Program-made: the position numbers and the translations under genes
Notes under the pieces: model-generated
What the model was told of the DNA's origin: nothing
Seen by the model: the letters and a program-made list of their open reading frames with translations, nothing else
Database searches by the model: none
Source: Mycobacterium interjectum
GTDB taxonomy: Bacteria > Actinomycetota > Actinomycetes > Mycobacteriales > Mycobacteriaceae
DNA length: 64,000 nucleotides
Reading direction: 5' to 3'
NCBI RefSeq assembly: GCF_900078675.2
Contig: NZ_LT546237.1
Coordinates: 4,419,238 to 4,483,237, forward strand
In this document: positions 1-7,909 of the stretch, one piece after another
Layout of the letters: the number at the start of each line of letters is the position of its first letter
Position numbering within the stretch: the first letter of the stretch is position 1

Positions 1-1130
1 GCGCCGGCCGCGTCTTCGGTGCCGCCGCCGGCCAGCAGCGCGCCGGCCGCGGCGATCAACGAGGCGTTCGCCGCCTGATCGACGTACTCCTCCACCGGCC
101 CGGCCATCGATCCCTTCGCGGTGTCGATGGCTGCGTCGATGGCCCCGCCGACCACCACGTGGGAAACCTCACCCGCGGCGGCGGCGGCCCAATTGTGCCG
201 GGGCGCCTGCGTTTTGGGCCCCGCCGAGGAGATGACGGGAACAACCGGGGCTTGCGGCCGCTTCGGGGAGGCCAGCTCGGGCTCGCGCTCTCGCCATCGC
301 TGCCGGTGAGCGGACGCTTCGGAGATCTGCAGGCTGCGTTGCGCCAGATCGATCAGGGGCGTGCCCACGGCATGGGTCAGCCCGTTGGCCAGCGCCGTCG
401 AGGCGCTGAGGGCGATGTCGGTGCCGACGCGACCCAGCCGCGACTCCAGCACGGCTACCACCCGCGGCTGATGATTGAGCAGGGCGGCCGCGGCGCGCGC
501 GCTGCGCGGCGCGACGGGCAATCGCCCCAGCCAGCCGGTGACCGCCGCACCGATCGCCGCGACGTCCATCGCCGCCGCGGTCATCGGGACCAGGATCGCC
601 AACGGATTGCCCGGGTCGGCGAACGGCGCGGTCCGGGGTGCCGACTTCGGTCCCGTCAGATTCAGATCGGCGGCGACATGGCACACCGTGTCTCGCACCT
701 CGTCGAGCACTGCGCCGCTGTCGGCGTCGCTGTCGAGTTCGACCACGAGCCGGCCAAGCGCGCCCTCGACGTGGGCGCCGGCCACCCCGGGAATGCGGCG
801 AACCGGCTCCTCTACCACCGCGGCATGCTCGTGCCAGCGCGGGAAAGGCAGCAACGGGTCGAGGTCGAAATGCACCCGCCGCCCGCTCTGCCAGCGCACC
901 GGCGGGCTGACGGCGCCTGGGGAACCGTCGGATTCAGAGCCCACGCCGATCGCCCGGCCGGTCGTGCGCCCCATCGACTGGACCACCGGGCCGGCCAGCT
1001 CCACCACCGGGCTGGCGAGCATCTGCACCGCCCCCGCCGCGCCGGCCGCGGTGGAGATACCGGCCCGCACCACCTGTGCGGCCCCGCCGGTCACGCCGGC
1101 GACGACGCCGGCCACGCCCGGAACCTTCAT
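1..1130 (-). CDS. ctpI: Cation-transporting P-type ATPase CtpI, N-terminal part (runs off window)
   Basis: The reading frame is open from an ATG at 1130 to the left edge, so only the first ~376 residues are present and the stop lies outside. The segment with RRVHFDLDPLLPFPRWHEH and the following heavy-metal-associated-like region match my memory of the long N-terminal extension of mycobacterial CtpI (Rv0107c, about 1,630 residues). The P-type catalytic DKTG motif and transmembrane core would be further downstream and are not visible. A GGGTGACGGA stretch just before the ATG can serve as ribosome binding site. Family knowledge gives a metal-translocating ATPase in the cytoplasmic membrane; the ion is not known. 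It is the first of the genes syntenic with Rv0107c-Rv0139. Confidence 0.88.
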   Translation of the reverse strand, partial: MKVPGVAGVVAGVTGGAAQVVRAGISTAAGAAGAVQMLASPVVELAGPVVQSMGRTTGRAIGVGSESDGSPGAVSPPVRWQSGRRVHFDLDPLLPFPRWHEHAAVVEEPVRRIPGVAGAHVEGALGRLVVELDSDADSGAVLDEVRDTVCHVAADLNLTGPKSAPRTAPFADPGNPLAILVPMTAAAMDVAAIGAAVTGWLGRLPVAPRSARAAAALLNHQPRVVAVLESRLGRVGTDIALSASTALANGLTHAVGTPLIDLAQRSLQISEASAHRQRWREREPELASPKRPQAPVVPVISSAGPKTQAPRHNWAAAAAGEVSHVVVGGAIDAAIDTAKGSMAGPVEEYVDQAANASLIAAAGALLAGGGTEDAAG

Positions 1131-1498
1131 TCCGTCACCCTTCACATACGTCTACCGCGCCTAATGATCCTGGCGCGTCACGGGCCTGTCCACAGCGGGG
1201 CTGCGTGGACGGCACACGATGACGCCGACGAGAGCGGCGCGTCGGGATTCGCTCGGTTACCAGGGGGGTGCAAATCGCTTCCTCGCAGAAAGGTTACCGG
1301 CTCGGAGCGCGGCCAAACCTGCCGAAAGATCACGCGTCGGGCCGCGCGGTGCGCGGCATCACGATCGCAAAACCATGGCCGCCGAACCGCGTTGGTGAAA
1401 AGGGCATTTCGGGTGGCGCCAGGCAGTGGGCGCCCAAAAACACCAATGCGCGGTAGCCGTCGACCGGCTACTCGCGCATGAGCGGTGCGGAAATTCTG
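1131..1498. other. Intergenic region upstream of ctpI with one hairpin
   Basis: No convincing gene in 368 bases; the overlapping open frames look like GC-rich shadows. It should carry the ctpI promoter on the minus strand. A perfect 7-bp stem, GTAGCCG (1453-1459) with CGGCTAC (1465-1471) and a 5-nt loop, lies just past the stop of the small minus-strand gene ending at 1499. It may end that transcript, although there is no T-run. Confidence 0.5.
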
Positions 1499-1723
1499 CT
1501 ACAAGATCCGGTGGTTCGCCTTGCCGACCTGGTAGCCCGCCGGGAAAGACTTCTCGATGACCTGCAACTGGTGGTCCACCCTGGACTCGAGCTCGAGAAC
1601 CACGCAGCCGTCGCCGATGGTTTTCGATTCGAGGACTATGTAGCGCTGACCACAATCGGTGATCGGGTCGCCCGAGTGCAATTTCTCGACCGGCACCGAC
1701 TCCGGGGTTCCGTCCGCCTCCAT
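1499..1723 (-). CDS. Small conserved-position hypothetical protein (Rv0108c position)
   Basis: A 74-residue frame starting at ATG 1723. I do not recognise a domain: it is a mixed-charge soluble protein (VEKLHSGDPITDCGQRYIVLE near the N-terminus) without a signal peptide or membrane segment. The start is supported by a TAACGT hexamer (1736-1731, fits the mycobacterial TANNNT -10) whose end lies exactly 7 nt before the ATG, the layout of a leaderless mRNA. A GTG three codons upstream (1732) is the alternative. Its place between ctpI and the rhomboid gene is that of Rv0108c in M. tuberculosis, but I could not compare the sequences. Confidence 0.5.
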   Translation of the reverse strand: MEADGTPESVPVEKLHSGDPITDCGQRYIVLESKTIGDGCVVLELESRVDHQLQVIEKSFPAGYQVGKANHRIL

Positions 1724-1766
1724 CCCTGACACGTTAGGTCAATTACGTGACCGAGGGAATAGACCT

Positions 1767-2141
1767 CTACCGGGTGTCGGCCCCGGGCTGCTTGAAGAAC
1801 ACGCTGACGTGAGAGATCAGGCCGTCATCGTCCTGCTCGAAAAGGATGCATTCGGGCCACGTCGCGGCGACCCCGTCGATCTCGAACGCCTCGGTCAACT
1901 CGGCGTATGACACCCGGGAGTCGACGTGCGAGACCCGCCGCACCTCCAGCCGGTGGCCCTGCAGCGTGGTGCATACCTTGCGCAGGTAGGCGACGTAGTG
2001 TCGCTTGCCCTCGACGACGTCGCAGAACGGGCCCTCACGGACCAGGGCTTCGTCGGAGATCGTTGCGGCCAGGCCGTCCCAATCGTGTCCGGCCAGGCAG
2101 TCCAGGTAGCGCTCGACAACGCCGGCGCCGACTCCCGTCAT
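1767..2141 (-). CDS. SnoaL/NTF2-like family protein
   Basis: A 124-residue protein whose start (VERYLDCLAGHDWDGLAATI) and centre (VREGPFCDVVEGKRHYVAYL) follow the pattern of NTF2-like/SnoaL-like cone-shaped alpha+beta proteins, which act as small isomerases, hydrolases or ligand-binding domains. The exact role cannot be told. I place the start at ATG 2141 rather than at an upstream start (2201), because the intervening 20 codons do not look like the family. It is divergent from the rhomboid gene with a 76-bp gap that must hold both promoters. Confidence 0.65.
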   Translation of the reverse strand: MTGVGAGVVERYLDCLAGHDWDGLAATISDEALVREGPFCDVVEGKRHYVAYLRKVCTTLQGHRLEVRRVSHVDSRVSYAELTEAFEIDGVAATWPECILFEQDDDGLISHVSVFFKQPGADTR

Positions 2142-2217
2142 GTGGGTGACTCCACGAAAAACACAGTAAGGCACGGCCGGGCCCCGCAGGTACGGCGTCA
2201 CGGGTGAGAATGATTCG

Positions 2218-3066
2218 ATGAGCGCACCCAGCGCACCGGAATCGCCGGCTGAGACCCCGAGTTGCTACCGGCATCCCGGGCGCCGCACCTACCTCCGCTG
2301 TAACCGCTGCGAACGCTACATCTGCGCGGACTGCATGCGCAGCGCCGCGGTCGGTCACCAGTGTGTGGAGTGCGTGCAGGACGGCGCCCGAACGATCCGG
2401 CCACCGCGGACCCGCTTCGGCGGGCGGGAGCGATCGGGCACGCCGGTGGTCACCTACGCGCTCATCGCCGTCAACGTGCTGGTGTTCATCGCGCAGATGG
2501 CGGCAGGGAATTTGGAGAAGCAACTCTCCCTGTGGCCGCCGGCCGTCGCGGACGGCCAGCTGTACCGACTGGTGACTTCGGCGTTCTTGCACTATGGCGC
2601 GACCCATCTGCTGCTGAACATGTGGGCGCTGTATGTCGTGGGACCGCCGCTCGAAAGCTGGCTGGGCCGAATGCGATTCGGGGCGCTGTACGCGCTGAGC
2701 GGGCTGGGCGGCTCGGTCCTCGTCTACCTGCTGACGACGAACACCGCGACGGCGGGCGCGTCGGGCGCGATCTTCGGCCTCTTCGGCGCCACGTTCGTGG
2801 TCGGAAAGCGGCTGGCCCTCGACGTCCGCTGGGTCGTCGTGGTCATCGTGATCAACCTGGTCTTCACGTTCGTCGCCCCCGCGATCAGCTGGCAGGGGCA
2901 CCTGGGCGGGCTGGTTACCGGTGTCGTGGTGGCCGCGGCCTACGTCTACCCGCCGACGCCGCGGCGCAACCTGATCCAGGCCGCGGCGAGCGTGCTGCTG
3001 CTGGGCGTGCTGGTCGCGTTGGTCTGGTGGCGCACGGGCGTTCTCGTTGCGGAGTGGTACCAATGA
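2218..3066 (+). CDS. Rhomboid-family intramembrane serine protease with N-terminal zinc-binding module
   Basis: 282 residues. The C-terminal two thirds are a six-helix rhomboid core: the catalytic serine sits in GASGAIFG (about S182) and the catalytic histidine in QGHLGG (about H228), with the helix-1/2 region HYGATHLLLNMWALYVVG typical of the family. These proteases cut substrates inside the membrane. Residues 16-52 carry a dense Cys/His set (C16, H19, C28, C31, C36, C39, H47, C49, C52) like a B-box zinc finger on the cytoplasmic side. Position and type correspond to Rv0110. The stop overlaps the next start (ATGA at 3063), so the two genes are probably co-translated. Confidence 0.9.
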   Translation: MSAPSAPESPAETPSCYRHPGRRTYLRCNRCERYICADCMRSAAVGHQCVECVQDGARTIRPPRTRFGGRERSGTPVVTYALIAVNVLVFIAQMAAGNLEKQLSLWPPAVADGQLYRLVTSAFLHYGATHLLLNMWALYVVGPPLESWLGRMRFGALYALSGLGGSVLVYLLTTNTATAGASGAIFGLFGATFVVGKRLALDVRWVVVVIVINLVFTFVAPAISWQGHLGGLVTGVVVAAAYVYPPTPRRNLIQAAASVLLLGVLVALVWWRTGVLVAEWYQ

Positions 3067-3524
3067 GCTGGTGGGTCGCCCACACCGAACAGACGCTGAG
3101 CGAAGACGTGCCCGCGCCGCCGGACGAGGTTCGCGATTTCTACGTGGATCTGGACAACATCAAGCTCGTGCACCCGTTGATCGTGTCCGTGCAGGCCACG
3201 TCGCGCACCGAAACGCCGGACGGTTACCTGCAGGGTTACCGTGTGGTGGACCGGATCCCGTTGGGGCCGTTCACTATGCGGATCACCTACCGCGCACGGC
3301 TGCACGTCCGCGCCGAGGGCGACGTGACAACGGAGGCCGACCAGTCACCGGGGGTGCGGTTGCGCGGAACGGTGAGCTTCGCACCCAGCGACGGCGGCAC
3401 CCGGATCACCGAGCGGATACGGATAACCGCACCGCGGCCGCTGGCCCCGCTCACCACTCGTGAGGCGGTCAAGGCGCACGTCGAGATGCTGGCGGGCATC
3501 CGGCGCCACTTCGAATCCCGCTAA
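3063..3524 (+). CDS. SRPBCC (START/Bet v 1-like) family protein
   Basis: A 153-residue protein starting at the ATG that overlaps the rhomboid stop. The pattern EDVPAPPDEVRDFYVDLDNIKLVHPLI, followed by a basic strand-rich middle and a C-terminal helix, is that of SRPBCC hydrophobic-ligand-binding domains, in particular the polyketide cyclase/dehydrase-like group common in mycobacteria. Ligand unknown. Translational coupling to the rhomboid gene is likely. Its TAA stop shares bases with the TAG stop of the convergent alcohol dehydrogenase (CTAA, 3521-3524), so no room for a terminator exists here. This is the left border of the catabolic island. Confidence 0.75.
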   Translation: MSWWVAHTEQTLSEDVPAPPDEVRDFYVDLDNIKLVHPLIVSVQATSRTETPDGYLQGYRVVDRIPLGPFTMRITYRARLHVRAEGDVTTEADQSPGVRLRGTVSFAPSDGGTRITERIRITAPRPLAPLTTREAVKAHVEMLAGIRRHFESR

Positions 3525-4696
3525 TCGCGGCTGGTGATCATGGTGGCGAACTCGATGATCCCGCGAATGTTGCGGCCGTCCCGCAGGTCCGCGAACGCCT
3601 CGTTGATCTCGTCGAGCCGGTAGTGGCGGGTGACCAGCTCATCGAGCTTCAACGCGCCGGCCTGATACAACGACAGCAGCATCGGCACGCTCGTGCGGGG
3701 ATTCATCCCGCCGTACAGCGCGCCCCTGAGTTGTTTGGCCGACAGCGTCATCTCCTGCAGGACCAACGGAACCGGCGGCTCGGTGAAGGGGGTGATGCCG
3801 GTGAGCACGCATATCCCGCCCTTGCGAAGCAGCGACATCGCAAACGGGATCAGGTCGACGCGCACGACGCCGGGACTGACGACGACACGGTCGGCCATGA
3901 CGCCGGCGGTGATCTCTTTCACCAACGACATCGCCTCCTCGGCGGAGGCGGCGGTATGCGTGGCGCCGAAGAACTTGGCCGAATCCCGCTTGGAATCAAC
4001 CGGATCCACGGCGACGACATATTGTGCGCCGACGGCGCGCGCACCCTGCAGGGCGTTCATCCCGACACCACCGGTGCCGATCACGACAACGGTGTCGCCG
4101 GGTTCGGTGCCCGCCGATATCGTCGCCGAGCCCCAGCCGGTGCTGACACCGCACGACACGAGGGAGGCCGCGTGGAACGGAATCGCGTCGTCGATCCTGA
4201 TGACGGACCGCTCCGACAGCACCGCATATTCGGCGAAGGTGCCGAGTTGGCCATACGCCAACAGGTTTTCGTCGCCGAGATGCCGGCGGCACGTGCCATC
4301 GGTGGGCATCTCCTTGGTGAACAGGCTCGCACCCACATCGCAGATATAGCTCTGACCGTTCACGCAAAACCGGCAACTGCCGCAGGCGGGAATGAACGAA
4401 AGCGCCACGCGATCCCCCGGCCGCACCGTCGTCACGCCCGGCCCCACTTCTTCGACGACGCCGGCACCCTCGTGACCGCCGAGCAGCGGAAACCAGTCCG
4501 GCGCCGGCTGACCGCTCGCGGCCAGCGCCTCCGGCGTCGGCACCACATCGCCGGTGAACAGGTGATCGTCGGAGTGACAGATTCCGGCAACGGCCATCCG
4601 CACCAGGACTTCACCGCCGCGGGGCGGGTCGAGCTCGATGTCGTGGATCTCCCAGTCCCTGCCGACCCCGCGGATCACAGCGGCACGACACCTCAT
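3521..4696 (-). CDS. Zinc-dependent alcohol dehydrogenase, NDMA-dependent type
   Basis: 391 residues, MDR superfamily. Catalytic zinc ligands are visible as C40 (GICHSDDH) and H75 (LLGGHEGAGVVEEVG); a four-cysteine structural zinc loop follows (ACGSCRFCVNGQSYIC), then the NAD-binding GTGGVGMNA. The long insert after GDVVPTPEAL is characteristic of the actinobacterial group assayed with N,N-dimethyl-4-nitrosoaniline, in which the cofactor is tightly held. It oxidises an alcohol to an aldehyde. A strong GAGGAGGT site precedes ATG 4696. It is the last gene of the leftward operon, 19 bp after the SDR, and probably acts in the same pathway; alcohol substrate unknown. Confidence 0.85.
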   Translation of the reverse strand: MRCRAAVIRGVGRDWEIHDIELDPPRGGEVLVRMAVAGICHSDDHLFTGDVVPTPEALAASGQPAPDWFPLLGGHEGAGVVEEVGPGVTTVRPGDRVALSFIPACGSCRFCVNGQSYICDVGASLFTKEMPTDGTCRRHLGDENLLAYGQLGTFAEYAVLSERSVIRIDDAIPFHAASLVSCGVSTGWGSATISAGTEPGDTVVVIGTGGVGMNALQGARAVGAQYVVAVDPVDSKRDSAKFFGATHTAASAEEAMSLVKEITAGVMADRVVVSPGVVRVDLIPFAMSLLRKGGICVLTGITPFTEPPVPLVLQEMTLSAKQLRGALYGGMNPRTSVPMLLSLYQAGALKLDELVTRHYRLDEINEAFADLRDGRNIRGIIEFATMITSRD

Positions 4697-4715
4697 TGCG
4701 ACCTCCTCGACGGGT

Positions 4716-5498
4716 TCACGGCGCGATCCATTGCGACGTCAACGCGAACTCCGACAGATACTTCGTCGAGCTCCAGCCGCCGTCGACGACGATTGTTTGC
4801 CCATTGATGAAACTTCCGCCCGGCGAACACAAGAACGCGACGGTGCTCGCAATGTCGTCGATGGTGCCCAACCGCTGGTGCGGGGTCATCTCGGTGTTGA
4901 TCTTGCGGAATCGCTCGTCCGCGAGGCGTTTCTCGACCATCGGCGTCATCGTCACACCGGGAGCGACGGCGTTGCACCGGATGCCGGATGCCCCGTACTG
5001 ACATGCGATGTGCGTGGTCAACGCGGTCAGCCCGCCCTTTGCCGCGGAATAGGCGCCGCCGCGAAGCCCGCCGATGACCGCAAAAGTGGACGTGATGTTG
5101 ACGATCCCCGACCCGGGCCGCATATGGGGCAACACGTCACGCGCGAGCCGAAACGGCGCCCGCAGCATCAAACCCAGGAAGTAGTCCAGGGTTTCGTCGT
5201 CGGTTTCGTCTAGCGGCTTGGGGCTGCCGACTCCGGCGTTGTTGATCAGGAAGTCGATGTGGCCCCATCGAGTGACCGCGAGATCCACGATCCGTTGCGG
5301 CGCGTCGTCGTGGGTCAGGTCGACCGCCACCGTCGCGACGCGATCCGGATCGCCGACGGATTCTTCCAGCTCGGCCAGGCGGCCTTGATCGCGGCCCGTG
5401 CCCACGATCGCCATTCCCAGCTCGGCGAGCTTAGTCGCGCATCCCAGCCCGATGCCGCTGCTGGCTCCCGTAACGATTGCGACCTGCATCTCACCCAT
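4716..5498 (-). CDS. Short-chain dehydrogenase/reductase (leftward operon)
   Basis: 260 residues with the classical SDR plan: TGASSGIG for NAD(P) binding near the N-terminus, NNAG in strand 4, a catalytic serine (ITSTF) and YSAAKGG as the YxxxK pair. A C-terminal [13 protein letters not shown] is typical of the FabG/glucose-dehydrogenase group. It interconverts an alcohol and a ketone using NAD(P). ATG 5498 lies only 2 bp after the CoA ligase stop, so the genes are co-transcribed; a second ATG at 5489 is also possible. Expected role in the island is oxidation of a secondary alcohol intermediate. Confidence 0.85.
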   Translation of the reverse strand: MGEMQVAIVTGASSGIGLGCATKLAELGMAIVGTGRDQGRLAELEESVGDPDRVATVAVDLTHDDAPQRIVDLAVTRWGHIDFLINNAGVGSPKPLDETDDETLDYFLGLMLRAPFRLARDVLPHMRPGSGIVNITSTFAVIGGLRGGAYSAAKGGLTALTTHIACQYGASGIRCNAVAPGVTMTPMVEKRLADERFRKINTEMTPHQRLGTIDDIASTVAFLCSPGGSFINGQTIVVDGGWSSTKYLSEFALTSQWIAP

Positions 5499-5500
5499 CC

Positions 5501-7147
5501 TTAATCAGCGCGACGACCCGCCGCGCCCGGCTTCGCCGCGCTTGCGATCGCCGCGGAAGTCAGCGCCGCCCGGATCTGATGCTTGAGTATCTTCCCGGCG
5601 TCGTTTTTCGGGAGCGACTCCCAGATGACCACCTGTTCCGGCGCTTTGAATTTCGCGACACCCCTGCTCTCCAGGAGCGAAACCAGGCTCGCGACGTCCG
5701 GCCACGCCGCACCCGCGGGCACGATCACCGCGCAGGCCCTTTCCCCGGTGCGTTCGTCGGGTACCCCGACGACCGCAATCTCAGCGATGCCCGGGTGCGC
5801 GGCGAGCAGGTCCTCGACCTCTTTCGCAGAGATGTTCTCGCCGTTGCGGATGATGACGTCCTTGGCCCGCCCGGTCACCACCAGGTACTCGTCGTCGATC
5901 CAGCGCCCGAGGTCCCCGGTGCGGAAGAACCCCGCCGCGTCGAACGAGTCGGCGTCGTCCCCGGGGTGCCGGTAGCCCAGCAGCATCTGCGGGCCCCGCA
6001 CACAGATTTCCCCGTCGCCGGGCGGCGCGGCTTCATGCTCGGCGAGCTTGATCTCGGCGATGCCGGGCCGCCCGTCGGTCGCCGCGGCCCAACCGGCTTC
6101 GTCGCGCCGGGGTGCGCCGACCGTCGCTACGGGCACCTCCGTGCAGCCGTACACCCGGGTGACCACCGCCTGCGCGAAATACCCGGCGGCACGGCGGATC
6201 AGCGCGGGCGACACGGAGGCGCCGCCGCAGATGAACACCTTCAAGCCGGGCAGCCGGGTGCCGGTGCGCTCGGCGGCGGACAACAGCTGCTGCAGAAACG
6301 GGGTAGCGCCGGCCATGTGGGTGCACTGTTCGGCATCCATCAGCGCGACGGCCGCCGCGGGATCCCAGCGGTCCATCAGAACCGCGGTGGTGCCCAGCAG
6401 CAGCGGGCATTCGAACGCGTAGATCGAGCCGCCGATGTGGGCGATCGGTGAGGGGACCAGGAACGCGTCGCCGGGAGCGATGCTCCAGCTGTCGCGGATC
6501 TGACAGATCAGCGCATGCAGCGAGTTGTGGCTGTGCAGCACGCCTTTGGCACGGCCGGTGGTGCCGGACGTGTAGAGGACCATCCGCACGGCGTCGGGAT
6601 CCAGGGCCGGCAGCGTTGGCGGATCCGAGCCCGGGGGCCCCACCAGGGCCGGGTAGGGCGTGTGTAGACCGGGATCGCCGCGCACCACCACCACCTCGGG
6701 GGCCGGGCTCATCGTTGTGGTGACGCGGTCCAGCATCGCCGTGTAGTCGTGTCCGCCGAACCGGTGCGGGACGAAGACCATTGCGGTTTCGGCATCTTCG
6801 AGGATCAAGCGCAGGTCATGGTCGCGCAGCGACGGCAGAATCGGGTTCACCACCATGCCGGCCAGCGTCGCGGCCAGGTAGATGACGGCGGCCTCGTGCC
6901 AGTTCGGCAGCATGAAGGACACCACACTTCCGGCGGGCATCCGCGCCAGCAGGGCGGTCGCCAACCCGGTGGCCTCATGGTAGAGCGTGGCGCAGTCCAG
7001 CCGAGTGTCACCGTCCACCAACACCGTTCGCTGTGGCGAGGCCTCCGCAGCCGCGCGCACTGAATCGGCCAGCGTGGTGTGCACCCACAATCCACGCCGG
7101 TACGCCTCCGCCGCGAGCGCCGCGTCGTGGTGGGCCCGGGCTATCAC
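5501..7147 (-). CDS. AMP-forming acyl-CoA ligase (cyclohexanecarboxylate/fatty acid type)
   Basis: 548 residues, ANL superfamily. The P-loop [11 protein letters not shown], the A5 region VYGCTEVPV, the A8 hinge RTGDLGRW and the C-terminal catalytic lysine in NDAGKILKH are all present, so the enzyme should be active. It turns a carboxylic acid, ATP and CoA into an acyl-CoA. The GTG start at 7147 has a good TGAGGTGAAG site that covers the GntR stop. The last ~14 codons (from about 5552 to 5514) are read from a dispersed 39-nt intergenic repeat, so the native stop has probably been replaced by repeat sequence. Substrate not predictable; a cyclic or branched acid would fit the cluster. Confidence 0.87.
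   Translation of the reverse strand: MIARAHHDAALAAEAYRRGLWVHTTLADSVRAAAEASPQRTVLVDGDTRLDCATLYHEATGLATALLARMPAGSVVSFMLPNWHEAAVIYLAATLAGMVVNPILPSLRDHDLRLILEDAETAMVFVPHRFGGHDYTAMLDRVTTTMSPAPEVVVVRGDPGLHTPYPALVGPPGSDPPTLPALDPDAVRMVLYTSGTTGRAKGVLHSHNSLHALICQIRDSWSIAPGDAFLVPSPIAHIGGSIYAFECPLLLGTTAVLMDRWDPAAAVALMDAEQCTHMAGATPFLQQLLSAAERTGTRLPGLKVFICGGASVSPALIRRAAGYFAQAVVTRVYGCTEVPVATVGAPRRDEAGWAAATDGRPGIAEIKLAEHEAAPPGDGEICVRGPQMLLGYRHPGDDADSFDAAGFFRTGDLGRWIDDEYLVVTGRAKDVIIRNGENISAKEVEDLLAAHPGIAEIAVVGVPDERTGERACAVIVPAGAAWPDVASLVSLLESRGVAKFKAPEQVVIWESLPKNDAGKILKHQIRAALTSAAIASAAKPGAAGRRAD
5514..5552 (+). repeat. Dispersed 39-nt palindromic element, copy A (inside CoA ligase 3' end)
   Basis: The 39 bases from CGACCCGCCGCGCCCGG to TTGCGATCGCC are identical, base for base, to copy C at 39830-39868. 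The element has an inner hairpin CGGC-TTC-GCCG. Here it supplies the C-terminal codons of the CoA ligase on the minus strand, encoding a tail containing [13 protein letters not shown]. Confidence 0.8.
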
Positions 7148-7159
7148 CGCCGCTTCACC

Positions 7160-7909
7160 TCAGTCCGCCTGATCGTTCACGCGGCGCATGGTCATCGCAT
7201 ACCGAAAGCTCGACGACAGGTGAGTGTTGATCGTCACCTGAGCGACCTCGCTGTCGGAGGTCTTATACGTGCGGCGCATCTGTAGCGCCGCCGTGCCCGC
7301 CTCGACTCCGAGATCGTCGGCCAGCTCGGGCGGGAGCAGCACGGCGGCGATTTCCTGGCGCAACTCGGCGATGCTCACGCCGAACAGGTCCTCGATCAAC
7401 GGAAAAATCGGCCCCGTGTGCCGTTGCAGCAGCCTGCCGACCGCGGCGAAAGTGCGGTTGATGTAGTACTCCGTTCGGCACAGCGGCACCGACGCACCGT
7501 CGGCCCGTCGGTAGCCACGCACCGACAGCCACTGCGTGCCGGCCTCCAGCCCGGTCCGAGCGGCAAGTCCGTCGTCGATCGTCACCATCTCGTTGGATTC
7601 GATGGTCAACTGCGCGCCGGCGGCGAACGCGAGCAGGTCGTCGATCGACATCGTCTCCTGCGCATAGGAACTGGACGCCGGCCGGGGAACCACGCGGGTG
7701 CCCGCGCGGGGCCGCGACGCGACGAGGTTGTCCTCGCGCAACCGGCGCAGCGCTTCGCGGACCGTGTACCGGCTGACCGCGAATCGCTCACACAACTGGT
7801 GTTCGGTTGGCAGCTGCGAGCCCACCGGATACACGCCGTCGACGATCTCCTTGCGCAGCGTGCGCGCAATCTGCAAATAGCGGTGCTCGCTGGAGAGGGC
7901 TTGCGACAT
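7160..7909 (-). CDS. GntR-family transcriptional regulator, HutC/UTRA type
   Basis: 249 residues. The N-terminal winged helix-turn-helix shows the GntR signature (LPTEHQLCERFAVSRYTVREALRRLREDNLV, about residues 33-63). The C-terminal half (residues ~95-245) is a UTRA ligand-binding domain. HutC-type regulators usually repress genes for the uptake or breakdown of their effector. The gene lies inside the leftward catabolic operon: its ATG overlaps the beta-propeller stop by one base (TGATG). Two matching palindromes in the divergent promoter region (9586-9597 and 9683-9694) are the likely operators, giving control of both arms and of itself. The effector is presumably a pathway intermediate. 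Confidence 0.88.
   Translation of the reverse strand: MSQALSSEHRYLQIARTLRKEIVDGVYPVGSQLPTEHQLCERFAVSRYTVREALRRLREDNLVASRPRAGTRVVPRPASSSYAQETMSIDDLLAFAAGAQLTIESNEMVTIDDGLAARTGLEAGTQWLSVRGYRRADGASVPLCRTEYYINRTFAAVGRLLQRHTGPIFPLIEDLFGVSIAELRQEIAAVLLPPELADDLGVEAGTAALQMRRTYKTSDSEVAQVTINTHLSSSFRYAMTMRRVNDQAD

Noticed and set aside
159-1481. Long plus-strand open frame of 440 codons over ctpI
   Set aside because: It is antisense to the clear CtpI sequence and has an Arg/Gly-rich composition typical of a GC-rich shadow frame.
2142-2201. Third copy of the E1/E2 repeat upstream of the SnoaL-like gene (minus strand)
   Set aside because: Only a short TGTTTTTCG-like stretch and a similar peptide (CVFRGV) are shared; too weak to call without a genome search.
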